From Eubacteriales bacterium (lineage in GTDB: Bacteria > Bacillota > Clostridia > Peptostreptococcales > Anaerovoracaceae), in assembly GCA_028692535.1 (NCBI GenBank), contig JAQUXD010000003.1, forward strand, positions 1 to 43,639: a stretch of 43,639 nt of DNA, given 5' to 3'. A model generated the notes under the pieces. The model saw only the letters and a program-made list of their open reading frames with translations. It did no database searches and was not told the DNA's origin. The first letter of the stretch is position 1. Every line of letters starts with the position of its first letter. Of this stretch, positions 1-8,561 are shown one piece after another. Made by a program: the position numbers and the translations under genes.

Positions 1-925
1 CTCTTGAAAGCGTAAACAGTATGCACAGGCATGCCGCGCCGACCGCGAAGAATGAAGCGATCTTCCACTTTGTCGCCTTGCAGTAATACATCATGGCTGC
101 CAGCATGGGCGCCGCCATGACGATCAAAGAACCGAAGACATTCGGACTTCCCGTCAAAGAAAACACCCTCGTTCGGACACCCATTTCCGTCTGACTCACC
201 CAGCTTGCCGGGATCTCAACACCCACAATGTACTGATAGATCCCGTGAAAGCTCAAGAGTAGAACGGTCATGGCAAAAGCGCCGTAGAGCGCCGCTGCGT
301 CCTTCCGATCCTCCAACAGGCGCAGGATCAGAAAAAACCAAACCATGTACTGCACCTGCGCGCGATATCCCGCAAGTGCCACCGCAGGAAACGGTCGATT
401 CAGCATCATCAGGAGAAGCCCGATCGCCATGAACAACAAAATGGAAGCTTCCAGCATATTCCCCCGGGCAAAGCTGTTGTTCCCGACGCGCATCCCACGC
501 CGCAGAACCAAAAGAACCCCTGCAGCGATGAACAATTCTTCCCATATTGAAGCGACCGCTGTCAGACCCAGTACATCTCGCAGCGCATACTCAATGGGCA
601 GGTAAAGCGCAAACAGCATCAGAAACCAACGATGAAAGGGAATCCTGCAAATTTGTGAAACGATCAGACTGTTCCGAGCGACGTTGTTAGGCAGTCGACC
701 GGAAGCGGTGATGAGCCGTGCTGAGATGCTGGTCTCCCAAAATTCGCCCAACGTCCACAGCAACTGCTGAATTTTTTTCAGCACACGCTGATAGCCGGAT
801 CGATCCGCAGGGTCTTCCGCTTCGCAAAAGGCCTCCCAGATACGCTTGGTTCCGGAGTGAAGATATCCCAACTCCATCGCAGACGGAAATCGGTTTAAAA
901 TACTGTTTTCGATCATTGCTTTCAT
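1..925 (-). CDS. O-antigen ligase / polysaccharide polymerase-like membrane protein, C-terminus cut by window edge
   Basis: The minus-strand frame is open from an ATG at 925 to the window edge, giving 308 N-terminal residues. The first about 95 residues are hydrophilic; from about residue 100 there are repeated hydrophobic segments (about 100-115, 128-142, 158-176, 193-203, 212-230, 263-280, 290-305). The stretch around residues 252-275, with an Arg, then SLTGSPNVFGSL, resembles the conserved loop of the Wzy_C / O-antigen ligase superfamily, which polymerises or ligates lipid-linked glycans at the outer face of the membrane. An AGAGGG ribosome site lies 7 nt upstream, and the gene starts 12 nt after the DUF4330 gene, so it is the last visible gene of the surface operon. 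The long cytosolic-looking N-terminal extension is not typical. The polymer it acts on cannot be told from sequence; secondary wall polysaccharide is the inference from context. Confidence 0.75.
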   Translation of the reverse strand, partial: MKAMIENSILNRFPSAMELGYLHSGTKRIWEAFCEAEDPADRSGYQRVLKKIQQLLWTLGEFWETSISARLITASGRLPNNVARNSLIVSQICRIPFHRWFLMLFALYLPIEYALRDVLGLTAVASIWEELFIAAGVLLVLRRGMRVGNNSFARGNMLEASILLFMAIGLLLMMLNRPFPAVALAGYRAQVQYMVWFFLILRLLEDRKDAAALYGAFAMTVLLLSFHGIYQYIVGVEIPASWVSQTEMGVRTRVFSLTGSPNVFGSLIVMAAPMLAAMMYYCKATKWKIASFFAVGAACLCILFTLSR

Positions 926-937
926 CAGAACGCCCTC

Positions 938-1474
938 TTACATGATATCGCTCATGCCCTCAGGCGGATTGTATTCGCCCATTTCAACATAGCGGATCGT
1001 GCCGATGGATTCGAAGGTCTGGGTTTTGACGATGTAAGTCCTTCCGGCCCGAAGCTCCTGACTGCCGATCTTAGGGCTGGCCGTACCCTTCGGGACAGTG
1101 GCCCGAATCAGAACAACGATGGTCTTTTTCGTGGGGTCTTTGGCATCTACGATACGACCGTCTGCTGTGATTGCCTGCATCCAGTAATCTTCCAGCCACA
1201 GGTCTTCCACCGTGCCTTCTAAGTATTCGTTCCCGGAAACCAGCCTTTCTCCGGCCAGATCCTGACGGATCGCTTCCTCAAAGATCCTGGGCGCAGCTCC
1301 GATGATAGCGACTTCAGCATAGCAGTCCACCTTTTCGGATACAACATCCGTCACCTTAGCGCCAAGCAGCTGGACGGCAATGGCTCCGATCACGGCGATC
1401 ACAGCGATCACGGCAATCAGATCCACTACGTTGATCAACCCCAGCAGCTTCCCTTTTTCATCGATTAATTTCAT
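938..1474 (-). CDS. DUF4330 family membrane-anchored protein
   Basis: The 178-residue protein opens with MKLIDEKGKLLGLINVVDL, the hallmark start of DUF4330 proteins, followed by one transmembrane helix at about residues 17-38 made of repeated Ala-Val-Ile units. The rest (about 45-178) is a predicted extracytoplasmic beta-rich domain with no catalytic motif that I recognise. DUF4330 proteins are often found inside polysaccharide gene clusters; their biochemical role is unknown. Here it lies between a glycosyltransferase gene (18 nt upstream) and the O-antigen-ligase-like gene (12 nt downstream), so a part in export or assembly of the wall polymer is plausible but only inferred. The helix is encoded by tandem 9-nt repeats (see the repeat at 1388-1420). 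Confidence 0.8.
   Translation of the reverse strand: MKLIDEKGKLLGLINVVDLIAVIAVIAVIGAIAVQLLGAKVTDVVSEKVDCYAEVAIIGAAPRIFEEAIRQDLAGERLVSGNEYLEGTVEDLWLEDYWMQAITADGRIVDAKDPTKKTIVVLIRATVPKGTASPKIGSQELRAGRTYIVKTQTFESIGTIRYVEMGEYNPPEGMSDIM
1388..1420. repeat. Tandem 9-nt repeat inside the DUF4330 gene
   Basis: Three near-identical 9-nt units (GATCACGGC, GATCACAGC, GATCACGGC) and part of a fourth lie head to tail. They encode the Ala-Val-Ile repeats of the single membrane helix. Gain or loss of a unit would keep the reading frame and change helix length by three residues. Confidence 0.7.
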
Positions 1475-1492
1475 GTTCCCCTCCGTTGATTA

Positions 1493-2656
1493 CTATTCAA
1501 TCCAACCTAATATACTGCGCATCGCCCGAAGTCGCTCCTCCCAGGAGCAGCTTCTGGCAAGACGCATGCGTTCCGCTCTTCTCGGGTCGTCCGGCGATTC
1601 ACCGGCAGCCTCTCTGCACTTTTCAATAAATTCTTCGGTATCCTCAGCCAGGTAGATGCAATCGGCATATGCTTTGACCTGCAGCGGGACCGGAGTACTC
1701 ACCACCGGCTTTCCCGTTGCCAGGTATTCGTAAAACTTCAAAGGACTGACATCCTTAGAAAGTTCATTGTGGGCAAAGACATTCATGCACACATGAAATG
1801 GCAGCATGATCCGGGGCAACTGATCCTGGGGCACGAGTCCTCGACATTCCACATTGGGATATTCCCTCAGCCAGGAAAGATCGACCCCCGGCAGAGATCT
1901 CCCCACCAGTACAACCTTACCGTCGGGAAACGCTCCGGAAACGGCCCGGATGCAGTCGTAATCGATACATTCCTGAAGCATCCCCACGAACCCGAAGGTC
2001 AACGGGCGCTCCGCCTGCGGTGTCCATTCCGCCACAGAAGAAAACAGTTCGTAGTCCACACCGTTTGGAATCAAATGCGTGTTGGGATTCAGGGCGGACA
2101 ACCGGTCGTATAGTCCCTGCGCGGTAGCAAACACCGTTCCGGCCTTTCGGGCCAGATCCTCTTCCATGCTGTCCACCACACGGGGATCGATCATTCCGGG
2201 ATAGGCCGAATGCCTGTCTACACAATCGTAAATCGTCCGTTTCCAAAGCGCTTCGGCATCCATCCCCAGCAAGCCGGCCAGAGGAGCGATTAAATCTGCT
2301 GTCGAGGGAGAATAGCACCAAAGGTAAAAATCGTGACCGAAATTATTTTCTTTCAGCAAGCCCTTCAGATACACCGCCAGTTTTTTCTGATTGTAGCGGT
2401 TCAGCCCCCGCAGTTTGTTATAAAACGGAAGCACCGGCGGCGAAGCGTAGACCTTCAAGTGGTTCCTTTTGAGCACGCCGCCCTGCAGATAAGCGTGCAA
2501 TCGGTCACGCGCGTGGGGATCCTTGAGCGGAGCGATGAGCGTGACCGGCGGGTCCACGTACAGGACCTGCGCATCTGTCATCCGGTTCATGACATTCTGT
2601 TTTCGGGTGGGGATCGGATCGTAATTGGAAGTGGAGAGGCACAGGATCTTTCTCAT
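1493..2656 (-). CDS. TuaH-like family 4 (GT-B fold) glycosyltransferase
   Basis: The protein has 387 residues and GT-B architecture without membrane helices or signal peptide, so it should act on the cytosolic face. The N-terminal half starts MRKILCLSTSNYDPIPTRKQ, as in teichuronic-acid TuaH-type enzymes. A switch to the C-terminal Rossmann domain occurs near PNGVDYELF (197-205), and the nucleotide-sugar site contains SPLKFYEYLATGKPVV at 304-319, where the Glu of the E-x7-E-like motif sits. It probably adds one sugar to a lipid-linked wall polymer; donor and acceptor are not readable. It starts within the last codons of the upstream csaB fusion gene (4-nt overlap), indicating translational coupling. 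Confidence 0.82.
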   Translation of the reverse strand: MRKILCLSTSNYDPIPTRKQNVMNRMTDAQVLYVDPPVTLIAPLKDPHARDRLHAYLQGGVLKRNHLKVYASPPVLPFYNKLRGLNRYNQKKLAVYLKGLLKENNFGHDFYLWCYSPSTADLIAPLAGLLGMDAEALWKRTIYDCVDRHSAYPGMIDPRVVDSMEEDLARKAGTVFATAQGLYDRLSALNPNTHLIPNGVDYELFSSVAEWTPQAERPLTFGFVGMLQECIDYDCIRAVSGAFPDGKVVLVGRSLPGVDLSWLREYPNVECRGLVPQDQLPRIMLPFHVCMNVFAHNELSKDVSPLKFYEYLATGKPVVSTPVPLQVKAYADCIYLAEDTEEFIEKCREAAGESPDDPRRAERMRLARSCSWEERLRAMRSILGWIE

Positions 2657-4857
2657 GCGCGCCTCCTTTCCTGTGACAGCAGTTTTGCTGCCGCAAGCCC
2701 GTTGGATCGCTCCATCTCCTGCAGTCGTTTGCGCACAGCATCCCCCAACCGCTCATTTTCCTGTTCCATCATGGTGTCGATATGCCGGCAGAGCACCTCC
2801 GCCCGCAGACCTGTGAGCGAAACGCAGGCCGTCGATCCGATATCCTTGATAAAGCTATCCACTTTGACATCGTAGGAGATCCCCACCACCGGAGCGCCTC
2901 CTGCCGTGGCAAAAATCAGCGAGTGCAGCCTCATGCCCAGCACCAGCTTCATGGATCCCAACATTCCGATCAGATCCTCTACCGGATGTTGCTGCCGACA
3001 AACATAGTGGGGCGCTGACAGCATCAATGACACCTTCTCACCCACAGGCATATCCTTGGGCATCTCGATGGGCAGAAACACCGGTGTCAGACCGTAGGTG
3101 TCCCAGGCGTATTCTGCGGCTTTTGCCACTTCATCCGGTCGGGTAAACGTCTCCCATGCCCGCAGGCAAAAACCGATTTTGGGAATATCGGAAGGGATCC
3201 CTTCTCGTTCAAACGCTCTGCGCACACCCTCGGGACCGGCATGCTTCAGATTGACTGCGGGATCTGCGGCCAGAATGATTTCCGGTTTGATAACCCCCAT
3301 CTCCCGAAGGAGTTCCAAGGATACGCTGTCACGAAGGGTAATGATATCCGCGGTAGCATTCAGGACTCTCCCGGCAATCCGCCGGTTGCGCGGTCTGGAA
3401 ATGGGCCCGATCCCGCAGCCGTACATCACGATCCTGCAGCCGAAACGCCGGGCGGCCCACAGTGTAAACAGATAGAAATACAGCGAACGGCTGGAGGTGA
3501 CATCTTGGATCAGACTTCCTCCGCCGTTGACAAAAAGCCTTGCTTTTCGCAAGCTCTTTAAAAATGCTGGAACATTGAATATATAATAGCTTCCGACTCT
3601 TTCCTTCTGCCGGGTCTCGCCCGGATTCCGGGACATGACCTGAAATGGCATATCCTGATCGATCGCCCGCAGCTGGGTGAGAATGGCGCGCAGAATCGCT
3701 TCGTCGCCCGCATTCCCTCTTCCGTAGGCGCCGCAGAGGACCGCTCCGGTTCGTGTGCCGGCTGCCTTTCTTCGCAGGACCGTCTGGTAGATTTGCTGCT
3801 GATCCTGCTTCATCTTTTCCAGAGAAAACGCGTCGGAAGCCTTTTTGAAGAGATTATCCGCCAATTTTTCCCGGAGATCCGCGTCTTTGGCCAATTGCAA
3901 AATATATCCGGCAAAGGTTTCCACATCTCCCGGCTCAAAGAGGTAGCCGGTCACTTCGTGCTGGATCAAAGAAGGAATACCGCCTACGTTAGTGGCGATG
4001 GCAGGACAGTGTTGGTAAGCGCCCTCCAGCAGAGAGTACGGAAACGTCTCGGACAGAGACGCCAGCACATTGATATCGATTTCCGAAAAGTAGGTTTTGA
4101 TATCCTCGACCCAGCCTTCAAAGACTGTCACGTGATCGATGCCCAGTTGTCTGGTCATTTTCTTAAGAACGCTGGCATCCTCGCCTGTTCCCGCGATGGA
4201 CAGCCGAAGCCGGGGTTCCTTTTCGTAGGCCCGGGCAAAAGCCCGGATGACCGTGCCGATATCCTTGATCGGCGTCAGCCTGGCGGCGATCCCCACACGG
4301 ATCACATCCTCGGGTTGACGGGCGGGGCGGCCTTCCTTTTTTGCCAGGGAAAAATCCAGCCCGTTGTATACGGTAAAAATACTCTGCGGGTCGAAGCCCC
4401 GCTGGATCAGCAGCTCCTGCATGCGGTCGGCCACCGCCACGTAATAGTCCATCCTGCGAAGGGCGTATGCATTGATCAGGCCATAAGTATATTGCTTGAG
4501 CGGCATCCCCAGATAGTCCAATCGGGGGTCGGAATGGACGGTGGTCATGACAGGGACGCCCTTGAACTTCTTGACGAGAATACCCAGCATATTAGCCTTG
4601 GCTCCATGGCAGTGGATCACATCGGGCGCGAAGGCGTCCACCTGAGACAACGCCATTTTAAATGCATGGAACGTCCCCAGGCCGCTTTCCACCTCCAGGG
4701 TGTCGATCCCCATTTCCCGAGCCTCCTGGGATAAAACACCCCGACGGAAACTGATAAGCCGCAGCGTATTTTCTTCGGCGAGTTCCCTGGCCAGGGAAAG
4801 TATATGGGTTTTTCCACCCCCGATATCCCCTCCGGCGGCAAAGAGCATAATCCTCAT
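2653..4857 (-). CDS. csaB: Glycosyltransferase-CsaB fusion: GT4 domain plus polysaccharide pyruvyl transferase
   Basis: This 734-residue protein joins two enzymes that are usually separate. Residues 1-365 form a GT4 glycosyltransferase (N-terminal glycine-rich loop AAGGDIGGGKTH, IRVGIAARLTPIKD at 186-199, ETFPYSLLEGA at 270-280). Residues 370-734 form a CsaB-type pyruvyl transferase (GNAGDEAIL 381-389, NGGGSLIQD 444-452, an MRLHSLIFA segment near the end). CsaB is known to transfer pyruvate from phosphoenolpyruvate to the wall polysaccharide, and the ketal is what SLH domains bind. The gene lies directly downstream of an SLH protein gene (9-nt gap). A typical CsaB is about 350-370 residues, so the N-terminal half is a true extra domain in the same frame, not a misread start. 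Inference: glycan extension and pyruvylation are coupled in one polypeptide. Confidence 0.9.
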   Translation of the reverse strand: MRIMLFAAGGDIGGGKTHILSLARELAEENTLRLISFRRGVLSQEAREMGIDTLEVESGLGTFHAFKMALSQVDAFAPDVIHCHGAKANMLGILVKKFKGVPVMTTVHSDPRLDYLGMPLKQYTYGLINAYALRRMDYYVAVADRMQELLIQRGFDPQSIFTVYNGLDFSLAKKEGRPARQPEDVIRVGIAARLTPIKDIGTVIRAFARAYEKEPRLRLSIAGTGEDASVLKKMTRQLGIDHVTVFEGWVEDIKTYFSEIDINVLASLSETFPYSLLEGAYQHCPAIATNVGGIPSLIQHEVTGYLFEPGDVETFAGYILQLAKDADLREKLADNLFKKASDAFSLEKMKQDQQQIYQTVLRRKAAGTRTGAVLCGAYGRGNAGDEAILRAILTQLRAIDQDMPFQVMSRNPGETRQKERVGSYYIFNVPAFLKSLRKARLFVNGGGSLIQDVTSSRSLYFYLFTLWAARRFGCRIVMYGCGIGPISRPRNRRIAGRVLNATADIITLRDSVSLELLREMGVIKPEIILAADPAVNLKHAGPEGVRRAFEREGIPSDIPKIGFCLRAWETFTRPDEVAKAAEYAWDTYGLTPVFLPIEMPKDMPVGEKVSLMLSAPHYVCRQQHPVEDLIGMLGSMKLVLGMRLHSLIFATAGGAPVVGISYDVKVDSFIKDIGSTACVSLTGLRAEVLCRHIDTMMEQENERLGDAVRKRLQEMERSNGLAAAKLLSQERRRA

Positions 4858-4866
4858 AGTATTCCT

Positions 4867-7800
4867 TTAGTTCAGCTCGGATATGATTTTTGCGATTTGG
4901 GCACGGGTCACATTCCCGGCGGGATCCAGTTTCCCGTTGAAACCCGTAATGACGCCCTGCCCCACCAGCGTGCTGACATAAGGCAGCGCCCAGGACGCAA
5001 CGAGATGCGCATCTGTGAAGTTCATTTCCGCTCGGGCGTATCCTTTTTCCTGAATTCTCCCGATCACCGTCATCACTTCCTGTCTGGAAATGGGTCCTGC
5101 GGGATCGAAATTGACCTTGTTGCTGCCCGACACAGCCTTCCCGGCCATAAAGCCTTGCGCCAAAGCTGCCCGCACCGAATTTTGCGCCCAATCCTGGATC
5201 TGGGATGTGTCTGCAAACGTCAGCTTGGTATCCTTGTATTTCTCGGGGTCGATGCCAAGCCAGCGAACCATGACGGCTGCAAACTCCTGCCGTGTCATGG
5301 TCTTGTTCGGGTCATAGATCCGCTTTTCCCCCGAAAGCCGTCCGGTAATAATATTTTGCCTGTAGAGATACTCCGCAAAAGGCGTTGCCCAATGGGTCTC
5401 GGACATATCGTCAAACGCTTGCTCCAAGACGAAATCCTCATCGTCTGAAACCGTGGCAACGGCAAAACCGAGCCGTCCGATATTCCCGCTCTGATCCGTC
5501 GCCCGAATGAGCACCCGGTGTTCATAGCCGTCACCGTCTGGCAGGAGAACCGAGAGACTCTTGTTGCCTTCATTATAATCAAAGGCAATCGGATCTCCGT
5601 CGTAGGTGACCGTGATGTCGGACTTGGACAAACCGCTGTCCAGTTCATCCGCAACCGTTCCGACCAAAACAGAGGCTGCCACATCGGCACGAATCACCGG
5701 TGGTTTGTCGTCCAGATAGTAGCCGAATCCGGCCATCATCTGATCCATGTAGACCGTCCCGCTACCCTGTGTACTCGGGATTCCTCGGATCGAAAGCCCG
5801 TCCAGACTCGTCACACCTTTGGGAAGATGCACATATGCCAGTTTCCATCCCTGATGGTTCAATTCCGTCAGCGTGACGCTCTGACGCTCCTGGTCTGCTG
5901 TGACCGAAAGCTGCAAAACTTCGTTGGATCCGTTCCCGTAGACCCAGGCGCTGATCATCGTAGGATTTTTATCCGTAAACGATTGCGCCAACGGAAGCAT
6001 CAGCTCCTCCGGAACACCGATTGCGCCTTCCGTGGTGACCGCAGCGTTACGAAGGTCATATGCATAGGTCAGCTCCAGACTCTTTTTGCCATTGTGAACA
6101 TAAACCGGATTGGACTGGACAGCGGCGCGCAGACCTCCGTATGTCCCGGGCGTCAGCGAGAGCGCATCCTCATCCTCGAAATTTTCCAACGCTTTTCCCT
6201 CTGTGACCACCGTCACTTTTACGGAGTCACTCTTGCCGCCGGCAGTCGCCGTTACGATGCCGGTCCCCAGTTCCGTAGTCGTAGCCGTGAACAGGCCTTT
6301 TTCGTCAATCGCGCCGATGGTTCCTTCCACCGACCATGTGTAGGCGGATGGATCGGACACCAGCTTCAACATCCTATACGTTGCTTCCGCTGACAATTGA
6401 ACTGTTTCGCCTGCGGCAACGGACAGCAATTCAGGAACATCCGCGTCGGTATCCGGAACAACGAGGGAGACGCTGTCCGGAGAAGCGACCACAGAAACCG
6501 ATGCCGATCCGCCGGTCTTTCCGTAGCGCGCGCTTACACTTCCGGTAAGCGCCTGCGTGCCGGCGGTGAACACGCCCTGCTCTGATATCGTGCCCAGATT
6601 TTTTGAGCTGAGACTATAGGTAACACCTGATGCAGGCGCTTTCACATAGTAGTAGTTCGCATCGCTGGCGCGCAGCTCCAGTGCCATCTGTGAACCTGCC
6701 AGAATATGTGTATCATAGGGATACAAGTGTAAGTGACGAACCGAATCGGAGGGTGTTGCATTGTTTTGAAAAAGCAAATAATTGCCACATCGCCGCAGAG
6801 ATGTGCCCGAACTCTGATTCACCTGGGCCCGGTCCTCATAACCCGGGTAGGTGGCAAACAGCATCGTGGAATCTCCGCCGTCCAGATTCGCAGCGTCAAG
6901 GCATCCCAGCTCCTCCATTCTCGCAGCCAGTTCCGCAAAGGTCATGCCCATGGAATGATCGCTTTGACGGCCATCCACCGTATACAGCACGACCGATCCG
7001 TCTTCGCGGATCCCGATGGCTGTTCTGGGCGCACGCCCCGTGTCGGTGAAAGAAGCGATCTGCCCGTCGGTGATCAGCCGCTTTTCCACACCGACGGCCT
7101 GAACGACATCGTGCCACCGCGTATCCGTTAAGAAATCGATCACGATAGAATCGCCGATATTCATATTCTTCATTTGAGTCAGCGCCGACACATAGGGACA
7201 CTCGGCCGCGACGGAGAGCACCAGCTGGCCGTCCTGCAGTGCCAGCTTCTCTGTGCCGTCGAATGTGGCGGAAACCGTTCCCTGGAGCATTTCTCCCGGA
7301 GCCGCTTCCCCTGATTCCAGGTCGATGATCACATTTCGTGTCGGAAAAGCCGCTTCGTTGGTCGGCCCGAAATCCGACGAATAGAGGATCACACCGTTGC
7401 TCGGTGTAAGCGGCTTGTTGAATATCACATTGTTGAAAACGCCATCCGTATTCAGGTTCTTGATATTCACGGAAAGACCCATTCGACCGATCATCGCAGT
7501 TCCGTCTTCCATAAATCCGATGGTTTCAAAGGTACTGTGTTCACCCGTGCGAAGAATGCCGTCCTTGATCACAGCGCCCAGAGAAACACCGGTCGCCATG
7601 GTAAAATAGTCTCCGTTTGAAGCCCCAACGATCCTGCGGCCGGCCGCTTCTTCGATCTCATAGATCCGGGAAATACCCGCTGCGCCGTAGACATCATTTC
7701 CATACGAAACAAAGGGCGTGATATCATTTCCCGGTTCGTACACCATATAGTTTTCTGCGGTTTTAGCGGAATTGGCACTGTTGAAATAAATCCCCTGAAA

Positions 7801-7950
7801 CAGTGTCATCTGATCATTGATGACAAGGGTAGCGCTTCGCAGCTCGTTGAAACCCGATGCTCCGTAAATCGATGCCGGCAGGCCTGTAATCATCATGGCC
7901 ATCGCCAGCACAAGACTGATCCCCTTGTTCAATATTCTCTTTTCTCTCAT
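4867..7950 (-). CDS. SLH-domain surface protein with phosphodiester glycosidase (DUF2233/NAGPA-like) domain
   Basis: The 1027-residue protein has a signal peptide (about residues 1-31, ending PASIYGA), then a phosphodiester glycosidase / DUF2233 domain at about 60-390 with the family signature NLDGGDSTMLF near 353-363. Two BIG2-like Ig domains follow (about 400-580), then a carbohydrate-binding-like beta domain (about 590-750), another Ig-like segment (about 755-840) and three SLH repeats (about 845-1027). The SLH repeats should bind pyruvylated wall polysaccharide and fix the protein on the cell surface. The catalytic-type domain is related to the human uncovering enzyme NAGPA and is thought to hydrolyse glycan phosphodiesters; the bacterial substrate is unknown. 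A GGGGGAAAGGGA ribosome site precedes the ATG. It follows a small exported-protein gene and precedes the csaB fusion. Confidence 0.9.
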   Translation of the reverse strand: MREKRILNKGISLVLAMAMMITGLPASIYGASGFNELRSATLVINDQMTLFQGIYFNSANSAKTAENYMVYEPGNDITPFVSYGNDVYGAAGISRIYEIEEAAGRRIVGASNGDYFTMATGVSLGAVIKDGILRTGEHSTFETIGFMEDGTAMIGRMGLSVNIKNLNTDGVFNNVIFNKPLTPSNGVILYSSDFGPTNEAAFPTRNVIIDLESGEAAPGEMLQGTVSATFDGTEKLALQDGQLVLSVAAECPYVSALTQMKNMNIGDSIVIDFLTDTRWHDVVQAVGVEKRLITDGQIASFTDTGRAPRTAIGIREDGSVVLYTVDGRQSDHSMGMTFAELAARMEELGCLDAANLDGGDSTMLFATYPGYEDRAQVNQSSGTSLRRCGNYLLFQNNATPSDSVRHLHLYPYDTHILAGSQMALELRASDANYYYVKAPASGVTYSLSSKNLGTISEQGVFTAGTQALTGSVSARYGKTGGSASVSVVASPDSVSLVVPDTDADVPELLSVAAGETVQLSAEATYRMLKLVSDPSAYTWSVEGTIGAIDEKGLFTATTTELGTGIVTATAGGKSDSVKVTVVTEGKALENFEDEDALSLTPGTYGGLRAAVQSNPVYVHNGKKSLELTYAYDLRNAAVTTEGAIGVPEELMLPLAQSFTDKNPTMISAWVYGNGSNEVLQLSVTADQERQSVTLTELNHQGWKLAYVHLPKGVTSLDGLSIRGIPSTQGSGTVYMDQMMAGFGYYLDDKPPVIRADVAASVLVGTVADELDSGLSKSDITVTYDGDPIAFDYNEGNKSLSVLLPDGDGYEHRVLIRATDQSGNIGRLGFAVATVSDDEDFVLEQAFDDMSETHWATPFAEYLYRQNIITGRLSGEKRIYDPNKTMTRQEFAAVMVRWLGIDPEKYKDTKLTFADTSQIQDWAQNSVRAALAQGFMAGKAVSGSNKVNFDPAGPISRQEVMTVIGRIQEKGYARAEMNFTDAHLVASWALPYVSTLVGQGVITGFNGKLDPAGNVTRAQIAKIISELN

Positions 7951-8001
7951 GAATCCCTTTCCCCCTGAATGGCAGATTGGAATATCTGCCGTACTTCTGC
8001 T

Positions 8002-8439
8002 TTACATTATCGTGTATGTGCCTTTGACCATCACCCAGCTTCGGGTTTCGCAGTACAGACCGCGCCCGTCATCCTTGGGCACCAGCAGCAAATGATTGAA
8101 TGAAACCGCATTCCCGGTCTTCAAGTCTTTGCCGGCTGTCAGGTCCGAGATTCCGTCGATCCCGTTGTCGATGGCCGTGGCTTTCCCTCCGCGCAGGATC
8201 AGTTCGGTGCCGGCTCCACCGATCAGCTTAACACCCGCGCTCACTTCCACTACCTGAAAACTCCCGGACTGCGGTGCGTCGGACAGGGAGGCAAACAGTT
8301 CGTCTACGTAGCTTTTGGTCACGACCGGATCTGCGGCAGTGCCTGCGCCGCTTTCAGCGCCGAAAACGCCGGTGCCGTGGAGCACCATACTCAGTGCGAC
8401 CAGAAGAATCAACGCCCCTGTACTTGCTTTTTTAACCAT
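8002..8439 (-). CDS. Small exported protein of unknown function, first gene of the surface operon
   Basis: The frame can be extended to 8505, but the ATG at 8439 has AAGGAG six nt upstream, so I place the start there (145 residues). It begins MVKKASTGALILL and carries a signal peptide ending near VFGA. A short linker with KSYVDELFASL follows, then a compact domain with GTELILRGGKA, an SDLTAGKDL motif and NHLLLVPKDDGRG, ending in a VKGTYTI strand. I recognise this pattern only from exported Bacillota proteins without assigned function. It has no SLH repeat and no lipobox. As the promoter-proximal gene, 51 nt before the SLH protein gene, it may be co-secreted with or help anchor that protein; this is inference. 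Confidence 0.7.
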   Translation of the reverse strand: MVKKASTGALILLVALSMVLHGTGVFGAESGAGTAADPVVTKSYVDELFASLSDAPQSGSFQVVEVSAGVKLIGGAGTELILRGGKATAIDNGIDGISDLTAGKDLKTGNAVSFNHLLLVPKDDGRGLYCETRSWVMVKGTYTIM

Positions 8440-8497
8440 TTCCATCTCCTTCTTAATCTGCTGCCGCACACCATATTTTGTGTTGCCCTCATGAAAA

Positions 8498-8528
8498 ACG
8501 GGCATATATCGTTATTATATATGCCCGT
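8498..8528 (-). terminator. Perfect 12-bp palindrome: nnrD terminator and possible operator
   Basis: On the minus strand ACGGGCATATAT and ATATATGCCCGT form a perfect 12-bp stem around a 7-nt loop, followed by TTTTTC. This is a good intrinsic terminator for transcription leaving nnrD, which ends at 8562. The same palindrome covers the -10 box of the promoter at 8514-8542, so it could equally be an operator in DNA. The two readings do not exclude each other. Confidence 0.75.
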
Positions 8529-8542
8529 ATTCCCGGTGTCAA
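8514..8542 (-). promoter_or_regulatory. Consensus sigma-A promoter of the surface-polysaccharide/SLH operon
   Basis: Minus strand TTGACA (8542-8537), exactly 17 nt, then TATAAT (8519-8514): both hexamers match consensus perfectly. Transcription would start near 8507, inside the right arm of the palindrome, leaving a leader of about 68 nt before the ATG at 8439. Confidence 0.85.
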
Positions 8543-8561
8543 CGAAATGGGGTCCGACAGT

